Part shown: positions 26,666 to 33,521 of the stretch, one piece after another | Position numbering within the stretch: position 1 is the first letter of the stretch | Layout of the letters: every line of letters starts with the position of its first letter | Source: an uncultured Lachnoanaerobaculum sp. | GTDB taxonomy: Bacteria > Bacillota > Clostridia > Lachnospirales > Lachnospiraceae | Length of the DNA: 64,000 nucleotides | NCBI RefSeq assembly: GCF_938015485.1 | Contig: NZ_CALLVU010000036.1 | Location: forward strand, 6,512-70,511 | Direction: 5' to 3' | The notes under the pieces: model-generated | Database searches by the model: none | Told to the model about the DNA's origin: nothing | Seen by the model: only the letters and a program-made list of their open reading frames with translations | Position numbers and translations under genes: made by a program

Positions 26666-28167
26666 TACTTTGTTACCTCAAATGTCAAGTCAGGATATCC
26701 GTCAGCACTGAGTTCAATCTTATATGTTCCCGCATCCTTAAATACAGGATCATCCTTACCGTCATTGCTGTATTTTGCATCCAAATTTATGCTTCCGTCT
26801 TCATTGAATGCCACTTTTCCGAACTTTCTTCCCTTGCCGCCCTTATACTCTGTATCATTTACCTTTGCAGATGTGGTAGCATCCAAGTATTCTTTTAATG
26901 TAAGTCCTAACTCATTCTCATCCAGCTTAAGTGTATTGTTCTCAAAGTGGAACTTGTCGGCTGTAAGACCTGAGTTGATTGTAGCTGTAAAGCTCAAATC
27001 CGCATACTTATCATTTGTAAAGATGAACTGATACTTACCCGGTACAAGCTCCTTAGGAAGATTCAGTGTTCCGTTCTCATCCTTTACATTTGCTATATCA
27101 ACGTCTTTATTTCTTGATACAATTCTGCCTAAAGCATACTTACTGTCGTCAGATGTTATTGTGTAATGAATCTGTGTACCGTCTTTGCTGTAGTTTGCAC
27201 TTTCATCGCCCTGTATAGTGTAGTTTTCAGGTGCCAAAAGCTTGCAGAAAAGATCCGTATCTATCTCTATATCGTCTGCGTCCTTTAACAGATATGTAAT
27301 CTTTGAGATTGTCTGTCCCGGAATATCCTGATAACGAAGGTATGACTGAGTATTTCCATGAACCTCCTTAAACGGTGCCGCTGCAAATGCAAGCTCTGAC
27401 GGTGTAAGCCAAATATTCTGAAGGTGCTCAAGACCATACTTCTTGCCTTCCTTGGTCTCCATTACAACACCCTGTACATTGCCTACTTCAAGTTCCAAGT
27501 CCTTTATATCTATTTCATAGTTTCCGTACTTTGATGTAGTGGTTATTTCAGCCTTTGCATCATTCTTTACAGTGTTTCCGACTGTCTTTGAGAATGTTCC
27601 GTCTGAATTAAGTACTTTGTACTCTGCAGGTGTAGTATCTGTTGTCTCTGTCATCTCACCTACAAATGTAAGTAAAGGATTTGTAGACTCTTTCTTTTCC
27701 TCTATTGCCTTCTTAGCCGCCTCATAAAGAGATTTTGAAATAGCTACATTAACCTCTGTTACTCCGGTAATTTTTGAGCCGTCTCCTTCGACTTCCGAAA
27801 CTGCACTTGTATACTTTGCCACTTTCTTATTTGTAGCTGAACTTACAGCATCGTAATTGCCTTCATTTCTTATACTTGCAGCCGCATCCGGTGCATCAAG
27901 CTTCGGTGTAAGCTTTGCAGGATCTGCCTCAGGTGCTATATCGTTAATCTCGCCATAGTAATAGTCTGCATATGGAATATTTATCTTTGCATATACATAA
28001 TCCTTGTTGCTGATGTCTGTCTTGCTCTCAGCGCTTGCCTCAGACTTACTCTCAGTCTGTGCCGAAGTACTTTCTACTGATGAGGATGTATCTGCCGCTT
28101 TTCCACATCCTGTTATCATAAGTGCCAATGCTGCCGGTGCCAATATAATTAGATATCTCTTTCTCAT
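26665..28167 (-). CDS. Tp47-like lipoprotein
   Basis: This 500-residue exported lipoprotein has a basic start, a hydrophobic stretch and a lipobox ending ITGC at about residues 18-21, then a long Ser/Glu linker. The mature part has INIPYADYYYGE, SSATNKK, YGLEHLQNIW and HGNTQSYLRY, which resemble the Tp47 (treponemal 47-kDa lipoprotein) domains. Tp47 was described as a penicillin-binding carboxypeptidase, but its role in Firmicutes is unclear. Being transcribed with an FMN-bearing reductase-like protein, it is more likely a surface partner of a flavin electron-transfer path; that is inference. Confidence 0.7.
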   Translation of the reverse strand: MRKRYLIILAPAALALMITGCGKAADTSSSVESTSAQTESKSEASAESKTDISNKDYVYAKINIPYADYYYGEINDIAPEADPAKLTPKLDAPDAAASIRNEGNYDAVSSATNKKVAKYTSAVSEVEGDGSKITGVTEVNVAISKSLYEAAKKAIEEKKESTNPLLTFVGEMTETTDTTPAEYKVLNSDGTFSKTVGNTVKNDAKAEITTTSKYGNYEIDIKDLELEVGNVQGVVMETKEGKKYGLEHLQNIWLTPSELAFAAAPFKEVHGNTQSYLRYQDIPGQTISKITYLLKDADDIEIDTDLFCKLLAPENYTIQGDESANYSKDGTQIHYTITSDDSKYALGRIVSRNKDVDIANVKDENGTLNLPKELVPGKYQFIFTNDKYADLSFTATINSGLTADKFHFENNTLKLDENELGLTLKEYLDATTSAKVNDTEYKGGKGRKFGKVAFNEDGSINLDAKYSNDGKDDPVFKDAGTYKIELSADGYPDLTFEVTK

Positions 28168-28258
28168 AAATCCTCCATAAAATAAATATATGTTAGCAAT
28201 TCCTAACCTTGCCGATACAGTATTACATATAATAACTGTATTGTCAATTATTTTTTAT

Positions 28259-28321
28259 AAGTATAACCTAACCGATATGTATCATCACAGCAGCTTGCCT
28301 TTGTACTTGCCGTCCTTTATT
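28259..28321. repeat. Direct repeat copy 1 flanking the Fic module
   Basis: 63 bp matching 29286-29348 at 60 positions. Copy 2 is the 3' end of the NUDIX gene plus part of its terminator; copy 1 is a displaced duplicate on the other side of the Fic pair. The spacing between copies is 1027 bp. Confidence 0.95.
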
Positions 28322-28886
28322 GTATGCATTTTCGGATTATATTTTCCATGCTGCTGTATCTACACAAAAAAGATTCTTTGCTTGCCGATACCATCTCTTC
28401 CGCTGTTATCCTACTGTAGTGTATTCTATATCCGTTTTTGAGAGCAAGCATACGAATAAACTCTCTCTGACTCCTACCGTTTCCCTCTCTAAAAGGATGT
28501 AGAGCATTAATTTCACTAAAATAATATGCTAATTTCCTTATAAAATCTTCACGACATAAGCCCTCTAAATATTTGTCATTCCTCAAATTTGAAAAAATAT
28601 TATTTGCTTGACTCTCAATGAATTTAACATTACAAAACATATTTTCCTTCGCGATATCAACTATTCTTATCTTACCGCTCCACTCATAAACATCCTGAAA
28701 AATATAACCATGTATACTTTGTAAATGTCTCAAATCAAATTTACCATATATCGGTTTTTCGAACAACTCCAACAATCTAAGCATTGTAAGCTTTCTCTCG
28801 ATAACACTTAATTTATCTTTATCTTTTATGCCGAGCTTATTGACTAAAACATTTGAATTTGGATAGCAGTATACTGTATCAGACAT
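28317..28886 (-). CDS. Fic-domain AMP transferase-type toxin
   Basis: The product (189 residues from the ATG at 28886) contains the complete Fic motif HPFREGNGR, with the catalytic His around residue 130, and the anti-clash residues RSQREF after it. Fic proteins move AMP or another phosphate-containing group from a nucleotide onto target proteins. The start at 28886 is preferred because GAGGT lies 5 nt upstream and the antitoxin stop ends 1 nt before; a start 4 codons earlier is possible. The stop codon TAA (28317-28319) lies inside repeat copy 1, so the C-terminus was set by the insertion event. It pairs with the upstream antitoxin. Confidence 0.9.
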   Translation of the reverse strand: MSDTVYCYPNSNVLVNKLGIKDKDKLSVIERKLTMLRLLELFEKPIYGKFDLRHLQSIHGYIFQDVYEWSGKIRIVDIAKENMFCNVKFIESQANNIFSNLRNDKYLEGLCREDFIRKLAYYFSEINALHPFREGNGRSQREFIRMLALKNGYRIHYSRITAEEMVSASKESFLCRYSSMENIIRKCIQ

Positions 28887-28887
28887 A

Positions 28888-29211
28888 CTATACCTCATTT
28901 AATATTTTTTCTCGTGCTTTTGCAAAACTCAAATTTCCTTTTTTTATATCTCTTAACATCTCTATATCTTTTTCATTAAGTTCCATGCCTTCAATACGAA
29001 GCGTTGCCGCTACCTCATCTATTTTTTCACTATCTGTATAAGGATTGTTTGACAATTTTACCTGAAAAGGAATACCTTCTTGGATTACCAGTTGATTTAA
29101 TGCCATATTTATATATGTTGACATATTTAAACCAAGCTTCTCTAATATATGATTTGCATTCTCCTTCAAAGCTTCAGGAGTTCTCGCTTGTACTATCCCC
29201 ATATTTTCCAT
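28888..29211 (-). CDS. RelB/DinJ-VbhA-like fused antitoxin for the Fic protein
   Basis: This 107-residue protein has two recognisable parts. Residues ~10-55 (EALKENANHILEKLGLNMST, then EGIPFQ) match RelB/DinJ ribbon-helix-helix antitoxins. Residues ~65-105 match the VbhA-type class I Fic antitoxin helix, including the inhibitory (S/T)xxxE(G/N) motif as TLRIEG at 70-75. The glutamate of that motif blocks the ATP site of the Fic partner. The fusion joins a DNA-binding, autorepressing module to a Fic-inhibiting module. AGAGGTGA precedes the start. Confidence 0.8.
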   Translation of the reverse strand: MENMGIVQARTPEALKENANHILEKLGLNMSTYINMALNQLVIQEGIPFQVKLSNNPYTDSEKIDEVAATLRIEGMELNEKDIEMLRDIKKGNLSFAKAREKILNEV

Positions 29212-29227
29212 AGTTCACCTCTTTGTA

Positions 29228-29275
29228 TGTATATTATAATATATTGTATATACATTATATTATACTGATAATAAA
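29228..29275. promoter_or_regulatory. AT-rich promoter/operator region of the Fic module
   Basis: Upstream of the antitoxin is a nearly pure A/T stretch with partially symmetric TGTATATAC and TGTATGTATA elements and a minus-strand TATAAT (29233-29238). A ribbon-helix-helix antitoxin could bind the repeated elements. No good -35 box was identified. Confidence 0.35.
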
Positions 29276-29305
29276 AATATCGGTCAAGTATAACCTAACC
29301 GATAT
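29272..29305 (-). terminator. Terminator of the NUDIX gene
   Basis: Perfect 8-bp arms ATATCGGT (29277-29284) and ACCGATAT (29298-29305) with a 13-nt loop, followed on the minus strand by TTTTTAT. Its left arm is missing from repeat copy 1, so the duplication breakpoint falls inside this hairpin. Confidence 0.7.
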
Positions 29306-29348
29306 CTATCATCACAGCAGCTCACCTTTGTACTTGCCGTCCTTTATT
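29286..29348. repeat. Direct repeat copy 2 (NUDIX gene 3' end)
   Basis: Contains the last codons of the NUDIX gene and one arm of its terminator. It is the parental copy of the repeat at 28259-28321. Confidence 0.95.
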
Positions 29349-29758
29349 TTAAAGAAGAATTCACTGTATAAATCCGTATCAAATATTTCCAACAATTCTT
29401 TCATATTCCAAATGAGATTGACACTGTTAATTTCGGCTCTGTCTATCCAAAAGACACGGCCTTCATCGGAGGATTTCAACTCTCCTGTGAACTTATGTGT
29501 TTTATACAGCAGTACAATATACCTTGTTCCGTCTTCCTGTATCCAATCCTTAAAGCCGCAAACCTTGGGATTTTCTATAGTAAGGCCCGTCTCCTCCTTC
29601 ATCTCTCTGACTACCGATTCAAGTAGCGACTCCCCTTCTTCTACATGACCTCCTGGAAACACAAGTCCATTTGTTCCCGCCTTTTCCTGTACAAGCACCT
29701 TATTACCGTCACATATAAGGCACATATTTGTCAGCTCTATTTCAGATTTTCTGCTCAT
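29312..29758 (-). CDS. NUDIX hydrolase
   Basis: This 148-residue protein contains a complete Nudix box between residues ~36 and 58: GHVEEGES followed by REMKEETGL, fitting Gx5Ex7REUxEExGU. NUDIX enzymes hydrolyse nucleoside diphosphates linked to another group, often oxidised dNTPs (MutT-like). The specificity cannot be told. AAGGAA precedes the start. The end of the gene was copied to the far side of the Fic module. Confidence 0.9.
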   Translation of the reverse strand: MSRKSEIELTNMCLICDGNKVLVQEKAGTNGLVFPGGHVEEGESLLESVVREMKEETGLTIENPKVCGFKDWIQEDGTRYIVLLYKTHKFTGELKSSDEGRVFWIDRAEINSVNLIWNMKELLEIFDTDLYSEFFFKIKDGKYKGELL

Positions 29759-29796
29759 TTTAATAATTTCCTTTCACAGTTCTATATCAGTATAAA

Positions 29797-30420
29797 CTAT
29801 ATTTTCTTATACTCAAATACCTCAGGTTCTATTGACATATTTTCTCTTATCCACTCTACAGATTTTTCCACATCCGCTTCGGAATTGTAACCTGATATTT
29901 TCGGTACTCTTATATGTATTTTCTCTGTTGAAATCTTATTTCCAAGTCTAAGCAGATTCTTCAACATATTTTGATTGCTTATACCCGTATACTTTTTATA
30001 TATATCATCATTGATATCCTTTATGTCTATAATCCACTCGTCCATATCATAAAGTACAGGTTTTATATAATCCCAAGGCACATTGAGTGAAGTTTCTATT
30101 CTCCTTGCCCACCTGCTGTCTGCCTGAATACATATTTTATGTATAAATTTTGAATGCAGCAGCGGTTCACCTCCACCAAAGACCATTCCGCCGCCGCTCA
30201 TAAGATAATATATTTCATCTTTCTTCAGTATGTCTATTACTTCATTAGGAGCAAACTGCGGATACTTTACAACCTCAAGTTGTTGCTTTGTCCTGTGACA
30301 GCCTTCATTTATACAATATTTGCACTTAAGCGGGCATTCAAAAAATGCCACCAGTGTTGATACTCCCTTTCCGTCAGTACCCATTCTCAGTCTCAAAATC
30401 GACATAATCTCATCAAGCAT
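29797..30420 (-). CDS. Radical SAM protein related to glycyl-radical-enzyme activases
   Basis: This 207-residue radical SAM protein has the cluster motif CPLKCKYC (Cx3Cx2C) around residues 29-36 and the SAM-binding MVFGGGEP near residue 80. The short length and the MGTDGKGVSTLVAF lead-in resemble pyruvate formate-lyase activating enzymes without the ferredoxin insert. No glycyl radical enzyme is nearby. It is the last gene of a three-gene operon after an ATP-grasp gene and a Cys-tail gene, starting 8 bp after the latter, with GGAGGGAT as ribosome site. Its substrate may be the product of the partner genes. Confidence 0.8.
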   Translation of the reverse strand: MLDEIMSILRLRMGTDGKGVSTLVAFFECPLKCKYCINEGCHRTKQQLEVVKYPQFAPNEVIDILKKDEIYYLMSGGGMVFGGGEPLLHSKFIHKICIQADSRWARRIETSLNVPWDYIKPVLYDMDEWIIDIKDINDDIYKKYTGISNQNMLKNLLRLGNKISTEKIHIRVPKISGYNSEADVEKSVEWIRENMSIEPEVFEYKKI

Positions 30421-30456
30421 AATCCCTCCTACAACTCAAATCTCGGTATTTTTTGT
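30418..30456. repeat. Direct repeat: gene end and leader, copy 1
   Basis: The last codons of the Cys-tail gene, the ribosome site and the ATG of the radical SAM gene are repeated with few mismatches at 32167-32205, just before the ATP-grasp gene. The conserved parts are K-I-P-R-F-(E/D)-L, stop, then GGAGGGATTATG. Confidence 0.85.
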
Positions 30457-31370
30457 TTTTCTTTAGGTATCTTTGAGAGCTCATCGCGTAAATACTCCGC
30501 TTCCTCATCACATTTATCACAGGTACCTGCACATGGTCCCACATGACCGCATTCCTCACTGATAAATTCTATATTGTTCATGGCGGCAAGCTGCTTTCTG
30601 TAGTCACATAACATATCACATATTTCCTTTCCGTCTATCCTTGCCGCCAATCTGTCTATTTTATCATCAAAAAACAATCTGACAGGTGCCTCACCTTCCA
30701 TTACATATTTATCCTTCAATTCTATATTATTATCTTTGATTTTTTGGAAAATATCCTGTTTGTCAAGTTCATTATTCAAAGGTATATATTTTTTTGACGA
30801 TAAATCAAAGTAAGATGCCTCTTCTATCTTCGGTATTTCCTCTATCAATATAGGTAACAACTCATCATAGTATGCTCCTATTTGCGCAAGTGTATCTTCC
30901 ATACTCTTAGATCTGTTATATATGTATTTTGTGGTATCCACATAGCAGACAGATTTTAGTTTTGATAAATTCGACAGTAACTCATTATGCACCTGAACCT
31001 TTTTTTCACCCTCAAAATACCATGCCGGACTTGCTAAAAGGTGTAAATTCACACGACAACTGTTATTTTTTATTACCAAATACGGGTATAAACTTTCTAT
31101 ACTGTTATCTGTCAAAAACAACACATCTTCACGAACTCCAATCATCTGAAGCAGCCTGTCAAGTTCCGACTCAAGATTTTTATATACAATGCTGCCCACT
31201 CCCATACTCATACCAAGTACAAAGCATTTTTGCGGGCAGATAAAATTGTTATACTCATCAGTAGTATTCGTCCCTCTAAGCCATACTACCGTAACCAAGT
31301 CTTTATACTTTTTCAAAACAGGATTCCAAGGATTCCAAAATAATCCCGAATCGGTAATTATTATTTTCAT
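30429..31370 (-). CDS. Unrecognised protein with Cys-rich C-terminal motif, ATP-grasp/radical SAM operon
   Basis: This 313-residue soluble protein has a Rossmann-like beginning (IIITDSGLFWNPW, then a strand near VLFLTDNS) and ends with ECGHVGPCAGTCDKCDEEAE, whose Cys spacing Cx5Cx3Cx2C could bind an Fe-S cluster or zinc. I do not recognise the family. It is encoded between the ATP-grasp and radical SAM genes with gaps of 13 and 8 bp. The pattern suggests a recognition or carrier role for a modified peptide or small molecule, but no precursor peptide gene was found. Confidence 0.6.
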   Translation of the reverse strand: MKIIITDSGLFWNPWNPVLKKYKDLVTVVWLRGTNTTDEYNNFICPQKCFVLGMSMGVGSIVYKNLESELDRLLQMIGVREDVLFLTDNSIESLYPYLVIKNNSCRVNLHLLASPAWYFEGEKKVQVHNELLSNLSKLKSVCYVDTTKYIYNRSKSMEDTLAQIGAYYDELLPILIEEIPKIEEASYFDLSSKKYIPLNNELDKQDIFQKIKDNNIELKDKYVMEGEAPVRLFFDDKIDRLAARIDGKEICDMLCDYRKQLAAMNNIEFISEECGHVGPCAGTCDKCDEEAEYLRDELSKIPKEKQKIPRFEL

Positions 31371-31383
31371 TATTATTCCTCAT

Positions 31384-32169
31384 TTAAAAGCGATACTCAT
31401 CTTTTACACCCGTTAACTGACTCCACCTTGCCGAAATCAGCTTGGCATAATATATACCCGCCAATCCGTAGCATCCAAGCGCATATGCATCATTAAGTTC
31501 TACCAATAATGTCTTATTGTCTTTTGTAACACATATGTCCATACTGCAAGCGGCCGGTCTTTCCTCCCATTTATTGAATGATTCCAACATAGCCTCCAAT
31601 ACTTTCTCATCGTAATGATACATATAGCTTTTTCTTGCAGTATCAAGCAGTACTCCATACGGTCTGACATCTACAATCTTATCGTATGTAATAAAGCATC
31701 TCCACTCTGCACATATATCAAGCGGTTCACTTACAAGCACCTCATAATTTTCATAACAGTTTCCACATCCAACCAAATCAGATATACTGCTTATTATCTT
31801 TCCTACAAAGGCCTTTCCCCTTATGGGCTTGACAAAATATCCTGCCGACCACTTTTCTTCATTGGATGAGATACTGTCTATAGTATCTTTCCAAATATTT
31901 CTGCCAAGAAAAGGCCTTAGAATATCCGGATAGTCGGGAACATCAGGCACAATACCGAATTTTAAAAATATACTTTTACATTGGTCAATATAATCTAAAA
32001 CAATGTCTTCTCTTCTAACATTGTTATATATCTCATTTATCTTTTGATACGGAACTATCTCAGCCCCAAGCTCCCTAAACCCGTACATAGCATTTGCAAT
32101 ATTATAGCTGTGTGGAATGAACATATTCATTCCGCTGTCGTATCTTGTTTTCAGATAAACTTTTCCCAT
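31384..32169 (-). CDS. ATP-grasp domain protein (DUF4343-like)
   Basis: This 261-residue protein shows ATP-grasp features: a lysine strand GYFVKPIRG, a hinge with VLVSEPLDICAEWRCF and the metal-binding TLLVELNDAYALG near residue 225. It resembles the DUF4343 branch. ATP-grasp enzymes join a carboxylate to an amine or thiol through an acyl-phosphate. It is the first gene of the operon with the Cys-tail and radical SAM genes, so ligation followed by radical chemistry is a plausible path. Just upstream lies the scar of another copy of the Cys-tail gene. Confidence 0.75.
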   Translation of the reverse strand: MGKVYLKTRYDSGMNMFIPHSYNIANAMYGFRELGAEIVPYQKINEIYNNVRREDIVLDYIDQCKSIFLKFGIVPDVPDYPDILRPFLGRNIWKDTIDSISSNEEKWSAGYFVKPIRGKAFVGKIISSISDLVGCGNCYENYEVLVSEPLDICAEWRCFITYDKIVDVRPYGVLLDTARKSYMYHYDEKVLEAMLESFNKWEERPAACSMDICVTKDNKTLLVELNDAYALGCYGLAGIYYAKLISARWSQLTGVKDEYRF

Positions 32170-32205
32170 AATCCCTCCTACAAATCAAATCTCGGTATTT
32201 TTTTC
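32167..32205. repeat. Direct repeat: scar of a lost Cys-tail gene copy, copy 2
   Basis: Reading on the minus strand, this piece encodes K-I-P-R-F-D-L-stop followed by GGAGGGATTATG. It copies the junction at 30418-30456, but no upstream open frame remains. It implies a second copy of the Cys-tail gene once preceded the ATP-grasp gene. Confidence 0.8.
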
Positions 32206-32308
32206 TCTTTCCACATACTCTACCTCACAACTTTTATTATATCTTCTTATAAATACATTATATAAAAGAAGCTGTACGTTAAAAATACCTTCTACTTACA
32301 AAATAAAA

Positions 32309-32334
32309 AGACACCGCTTCGGATGTCTTTATTA
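32309..32334 (-). terminator. Intrinsic terminator after the YdjM-like gene
   Basis: The minus-strand hairpin AAGACATCCG-AAG-CGGTGTCTT (one bulge) is followed by TTTATTTT. It overlaps the end of the YdjM-like gene by a few bases. Confidence 0.8.
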
Positions 32335-32970
32335 TCTATGTATTATCCTAAATATATGCATTGCTGTAGTTTGCACAGGTCTTGATGTAAGTATAAGCAA
32401 AAATACCGCAATATTTGATATATGAAATAAGAGCTTATTTACAAGTCCGTCCGCCTTACACAGACGAAGTGCAAAACCTTTGCCTAAAGGCCAAAATATC
32501 TTTTCTCTCTTCCCGTTGAACGCATCAATCACCATATGTGATATGAAACCTACAAAAAAGTACGGTGTAATATCGGGAAATATAATATATGTAAAAAAGC
32601 TCAACCCAAACAATGCTAAAAATGAATGCATAAACGACCTATGCGGTTGCTTCATTCCAAATGTACATATAACTAAAAAAGCCGATACTCCTACGATAAT
32701 ACGTGCAATATTACTGTCTGCCATCAATCTGTTATATATTCCTACATGAAATAAGGCATCCGCCACCACTACCCCAAAGACACTAAGACCTGCCAATCCG
32801 ATAATATGATCAACCTTATTATGTGCATCCGATGTTCCGACATCTATATCACTGATAATTCCTCCAAATCCCGCTATTGCAGTACCTGCAACAAGCATTG
32901 ACAGACTTTGCGGTCTGCAGGCAATAAGACCTGCCGCCATACCGACTGAAAAATGTGTTTTACCTAACAT
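32332..32970 (-). CDS. YdjM-like membrane protein (metal-dependent hydrolase family)
   Basis: This 212-residue integral membrane protein has the family landmarks: THFSVG near the start, DIDVGTSDAH, RSFMHSF and HMVIDAFNG. The His/Asp residues probably bind metal in the YdjM/DUF457 family. In E. coli YdjM is LexA-regulated, but no SOS box was identified here. Its physiological substrate is unknown. Confidence 0.85.
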   Translation of the reverse strand: MLGKTHFSVGMAAGLIACRPQSLSMLVAGTAIAGFGGIISDIDVGTSDAHNKVDHIIGLAGLSVFGVVVADALFHVGIYNRLMADSNIARIIVGVSAFLVICTFGMKQPHRSFMHSFLALFGLSFFTYIIFPDITPYFFVGFISHMVIDAFNGKREKIFWPLGKGFALRLCKADGLVNKLLFHISNIAVFLLILTSRPVQTTAMHIFRIIHR

Positions 32971-33000
32971 AAGTACCTTTCCGATTCTGCTTTTTTACAG

Positions 33001-33270
33001 TTATTTTTCCATCTCCGCCTTAAAAACTAAAATAACATCCGCGTCGGAGCAGCAAAATTCAGCACAGCCCTCAGGTTGTCCCGGGAGGCTTCCGCCATAT
33101 CTTAAAATATCTATATACGGGAAAGCGCAGTGCATTGCCATAGGACAAATCTTTCCTCTGTCCTCGTCATAGTCAAACACTTCTCCGACATGGTGTCCTC
33201 TGTGGCACCCCATCTTTCCCCTTCTGTCTGTAATAGTAATTTTTATCTTAGGCCTTTTTCCTCTGTTCAT
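33001..33270 (-). CDS. TIGR04076-family protein
   Basis: An 89-residue protein with conserved Cys and His: GKMGCHRGHHVGEVF, ICPMAMHCAFPYI and GCAEFCCSDAD. This matches the TIGR04076 family of unknown function, frequent in anaerobes and possibly metal- or cluster-binding. The start at 33270 is chosen because AAGGAAGG lies 5 nt upstream; the frame extends 25 codons further without a ribosome site. Confidence 0.75.
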   Translation of the reverse strand: MNRGKRPKIKITITDRRGKMGCHRGHHVGEVFDYDEDRGKICPMAMHCAFPYIDILRYGGSLPGQPEGCAEFCCSDADVILVFKAEMEK

Positions 33271-33452
33271 ATATACCTTCCTTATCTTTTCTATATCATC
33301 ATACTGTGTTCTATTATATACCATATCTCTAAAAAAGGTTAGCATTAATCATATCGGTAAGCACTTATATTTTTTGTGTACCTTGTTTTATTTTTGATTA
33401 TTAAATAATGAACAGCATTTTTAATACATTTAGTATCTATCTCTTGGCTTAA

Positions 33453-33480
33453 TTGACTTTTTTGGCTACTATGATATACT
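33453..33480 (+). promoter_or_regulatory. Sigma-A promoter of the ATPase-TOPRIM pair
   Basis: TTGACT (33453-33458) and TATACT (33475-33480) with 16-bp spacing lie 41 bp before the ATG of the ATPase gene. The promoter overlaps any longer reading frame and so supports the downstream start. Confidence 0.75.
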
Positions 33481-33521
33481 TATTACATAAGAAGAGAAAT
33501 ACACATAACAGGAGGCATTCT

